Below the pieces are notes generated by a model. The model did no database searches. It was not told the origin of the DNA and saw only the letters and a list, made by a program, of their open reading frames with translations. From JACVRM01 sp046262315 (GTDB lineage Bacteria; Actinomycetota; Thermoleophilia; Gaiellales; Gaiellaceae): a stretch of DNA of 6,724 bases. The position numbers were made by a program, and so were the translations under genes. Shown here one piece after another: positions 5,972 through 6,724 of this stretch (its first letter is position 1; each line of letters begins with the position of its first letter). The stretch is from positions 1-6,724 of the forward strand of contig JBHEMZ010000096.1 in the NCBI GenBank assembly GCA_046262315.1, in the 5' to 3' direction.

Positions 5972-6118
5972 GCTGCCCTGGGCATCCTCGCCCTGGAGGC
6001 GGCGAGCCTGCGGCGGCCGTGCCGCTGTTCGAGGAGGTGGGTGCCTACCACCGCGTGGGAACGCCCGAGGAGGCCGCCCGGCTGCTGGGGCGCGCGGCCG
6101 CGCTTCTGGCCCGGCGAG
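5972..6118 (+). pseudogene. Frameshifted scrap of a helical-repeat (TPR-like) regulator
   Basis: Just after the regulator's stop, one frame gives ALGILALEA (5975-6001) and the next gives GEPAAAVPLFEEVGAYHRVG then TPEEAARLLGRAAALLARRG up to about 6118, requiring a one-base loss near 5999. Together these look like the C-terminal TPR-type region of AfsR- or LuxR-type (LAL) regulators. EEAARLLGRAAALL also parallels PERAARTLGHAAALLRD near the end of the 3169 gene. There is no start, no domain before it, and the sequence degrades after 6118. It is probably the leftover 3' end of another regulator, joined here by rearrangement. Confidence 0.42.
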
Positions 6119-6140
6119 GCCCTACACGCGAATGTGTAAA

Positions 6141-6303
6141 GCCGGTTCCAGCGTCCGTCCCAGGACGACACCCGGCAGGCTCCCGACGGCGGACTGCGGC
6201 GAAAAAATGCTCAGCCGTACGTCTCCTGCGTATCCCCCCAATCGAGTACTGGGGAGCACGATCGTATGCGGGCGGGCAAGGACTGCAGCCCGTGTGCGTA
6301 CTC
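6141..6303. other. Intergenic stretch with several short hairpins
   Basis: No gene is supported between about 6119 and 6362. It holds a nested hairpin (outer GCCGG 6141-6145 with CCGGC 6172-6176; inner CGTCC 6152-6156 with GGACG 6163-6167), a second hairpin CCCCA 6236-6240 with TGGGG 6250-6254, and a longer imperfect pairing of GAGTAC (6244-6249) with GTACTC (about 6297-6302). Part of it must contain the left end of the IS at 6363, but the terminal inverted repeat cannot be identified without the other end. A transcript terminator or IS end sequence are the likeliest explanations. Confidence 0.3.
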
Positions 6304-6362
6304 AGCGGGCGTCACCGTAGGGCGGCGAGCTGTTTCTCGGCCTCGTCTAGATGCTTGATCGG

Positions 6363-6724
6363 TTAATGGCCGTAGGCGCTGAGTGTGCGGCTGGGCTGGC
6401 CGAGTTGCCAGTTGAGGTGGATCGCGGCCGAGAGTGCGAGTACGCGGGCGGCGATGCGGGTGAGCAGGCCGGCGGGGGGTGCGGGCGAGGTGCTGTTCGA
6501 GCCGGAGCTGGTATTTGAAGCTCTGCACGATCGACTCGATCCGCTGGCGGATGGGTCCGATCGGCGGGCTCGGCCGTTCGTGCTTCGCTCGGCTGGGGCG
6601 CAGGAGGGTGGCGCCGAGCGCGGCTACGGCCTGCTCGAACTCGGCGCCGGCGAAGCCCTTGTCGGCGATCACGAGCTGGCCTTCGATCGGCTGGCGCTCG
6701 AGCAGGCAGAGCACCGACTCCCGC
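6363..6724 (-). mobile_element. IS982-type transposase, 3' part, broken by a one-base frameshift
   Basis: The minus-strand frame enters from the right edge and reads ESVLCLLERQ, then LVIADKGFAGAEFEQAVAAL, LLRPSRAKHER and IRQRIESIVQSFKYQLRLEQ. IADKGF supplies the second catalytic Asp (codon 6661-6663) and IES the Glu (6535-6537), 41 residues apart, as in IS982-family enzymes. At a run of six G (6474-6479) the frame breaks: with five, RTP continues into AGLLTRIAARVLALSAAIHL and ends LSAYGH at a TAA (6363-6365), a typical family ending. Uncorrected, the protein would end in about 87 unrelated Arg-rich residues at 6211. The first half lies outside the window, so activity cannot be judged; the frameshift suggests an inactive copy or a sequencing slip. 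Confidence 0.75.

Noticed and set aside
6244..6303. Possible group II intron domain V-like hairpin
   Set aside because: Some resemblance to GAGCCGTATGCGG...CGTACGG, but the catalytic triad, GAAA-type loop and 34-base size are absent and there is no reverse transcriptase nearby.
6211..6473. Uncorrected minus-strand continuation of the transposase to 6211
   Set aside because: Arg-rich, unlike the family; the other frame in the same stretch gives the expected transposase ending at 6363.
1..6724. CRISPR array, tRNA or rRNA
   Set aside because: No regularly spaced identical repeats with unique spacers and no cloverleaf or rRNA-like sequence were seen on either strand.

Overview
The window is a GC-rich accessory stretch, probably from an actinobacterium of the Thermoleophilia (Solirubrobacterales/Gaiellales) type. 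That placement is inferred from three things. The N-terminus of the gene at 1646 (RRRPSPSLIIAMIALFVALG) resembles a membrane-anchor leader I associate with secreted proteins of that class. There is also a large SARP-type regulator with a STAND ATPase, and transposases of styles common in high-GC actinobacteria. No rRNA, tRNA or CRISPR was seen.

Layout. Positions 1-560 are a graveyard: a possible gene start leaving at the left edge, an inverted-repeat hairpin, the C-terminal stub of a DDE transposase on the minus strand, and a broken reading frame with one membrane segment. From 682 a directly repeated 9-mer with 11-bp spacing, laid out like a SARP operator, precedes a SnoaL-like/DUF4440 gene (725-1168). 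Three very small plus-strand reading frames follow, each behind a good ribosome binding site. The last of these (1480) looks like the frameshifted head of a relative of the next gene. The gene at 1646-2890 encodes an exported or membrane-anchored protein of Gly-Val-x-Gly repeats with a distinct two-cysteine C-terminal domain. It ends at a perfect 15-bp hairpin.

Between that hairpin and the next gene lies an in-frame fragment of a second Gly-Val-x-Gly protein (about 2974-3117). It runs straight into the reading frame of a 930-residue regulator (3169-5961) with DNA-binding winged helix, BTAD, NB-ARC-type ATPase and helical-repeat sensor region. After it come a frameshifted scrap of a helical-repeat (TPR-like) protein, a structured intergenic stretch, and the 3' part of an IS982-type transposase on the minus strand (6363 to the right edge), itself broken by a one-base change in a run of six G.

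How the genes may work together (inference): the STAND/SARP regulator is the only transcription factor present. The direct repeat at 682-701 has the geometry SARP proteins bind, so the regulator may drive the 725-2890 unit (SnoaL-like protein, tiny exported peptides, repeat protein). The many relics and two transposases indicate a locus repeatedly rearranged by mobile elements.
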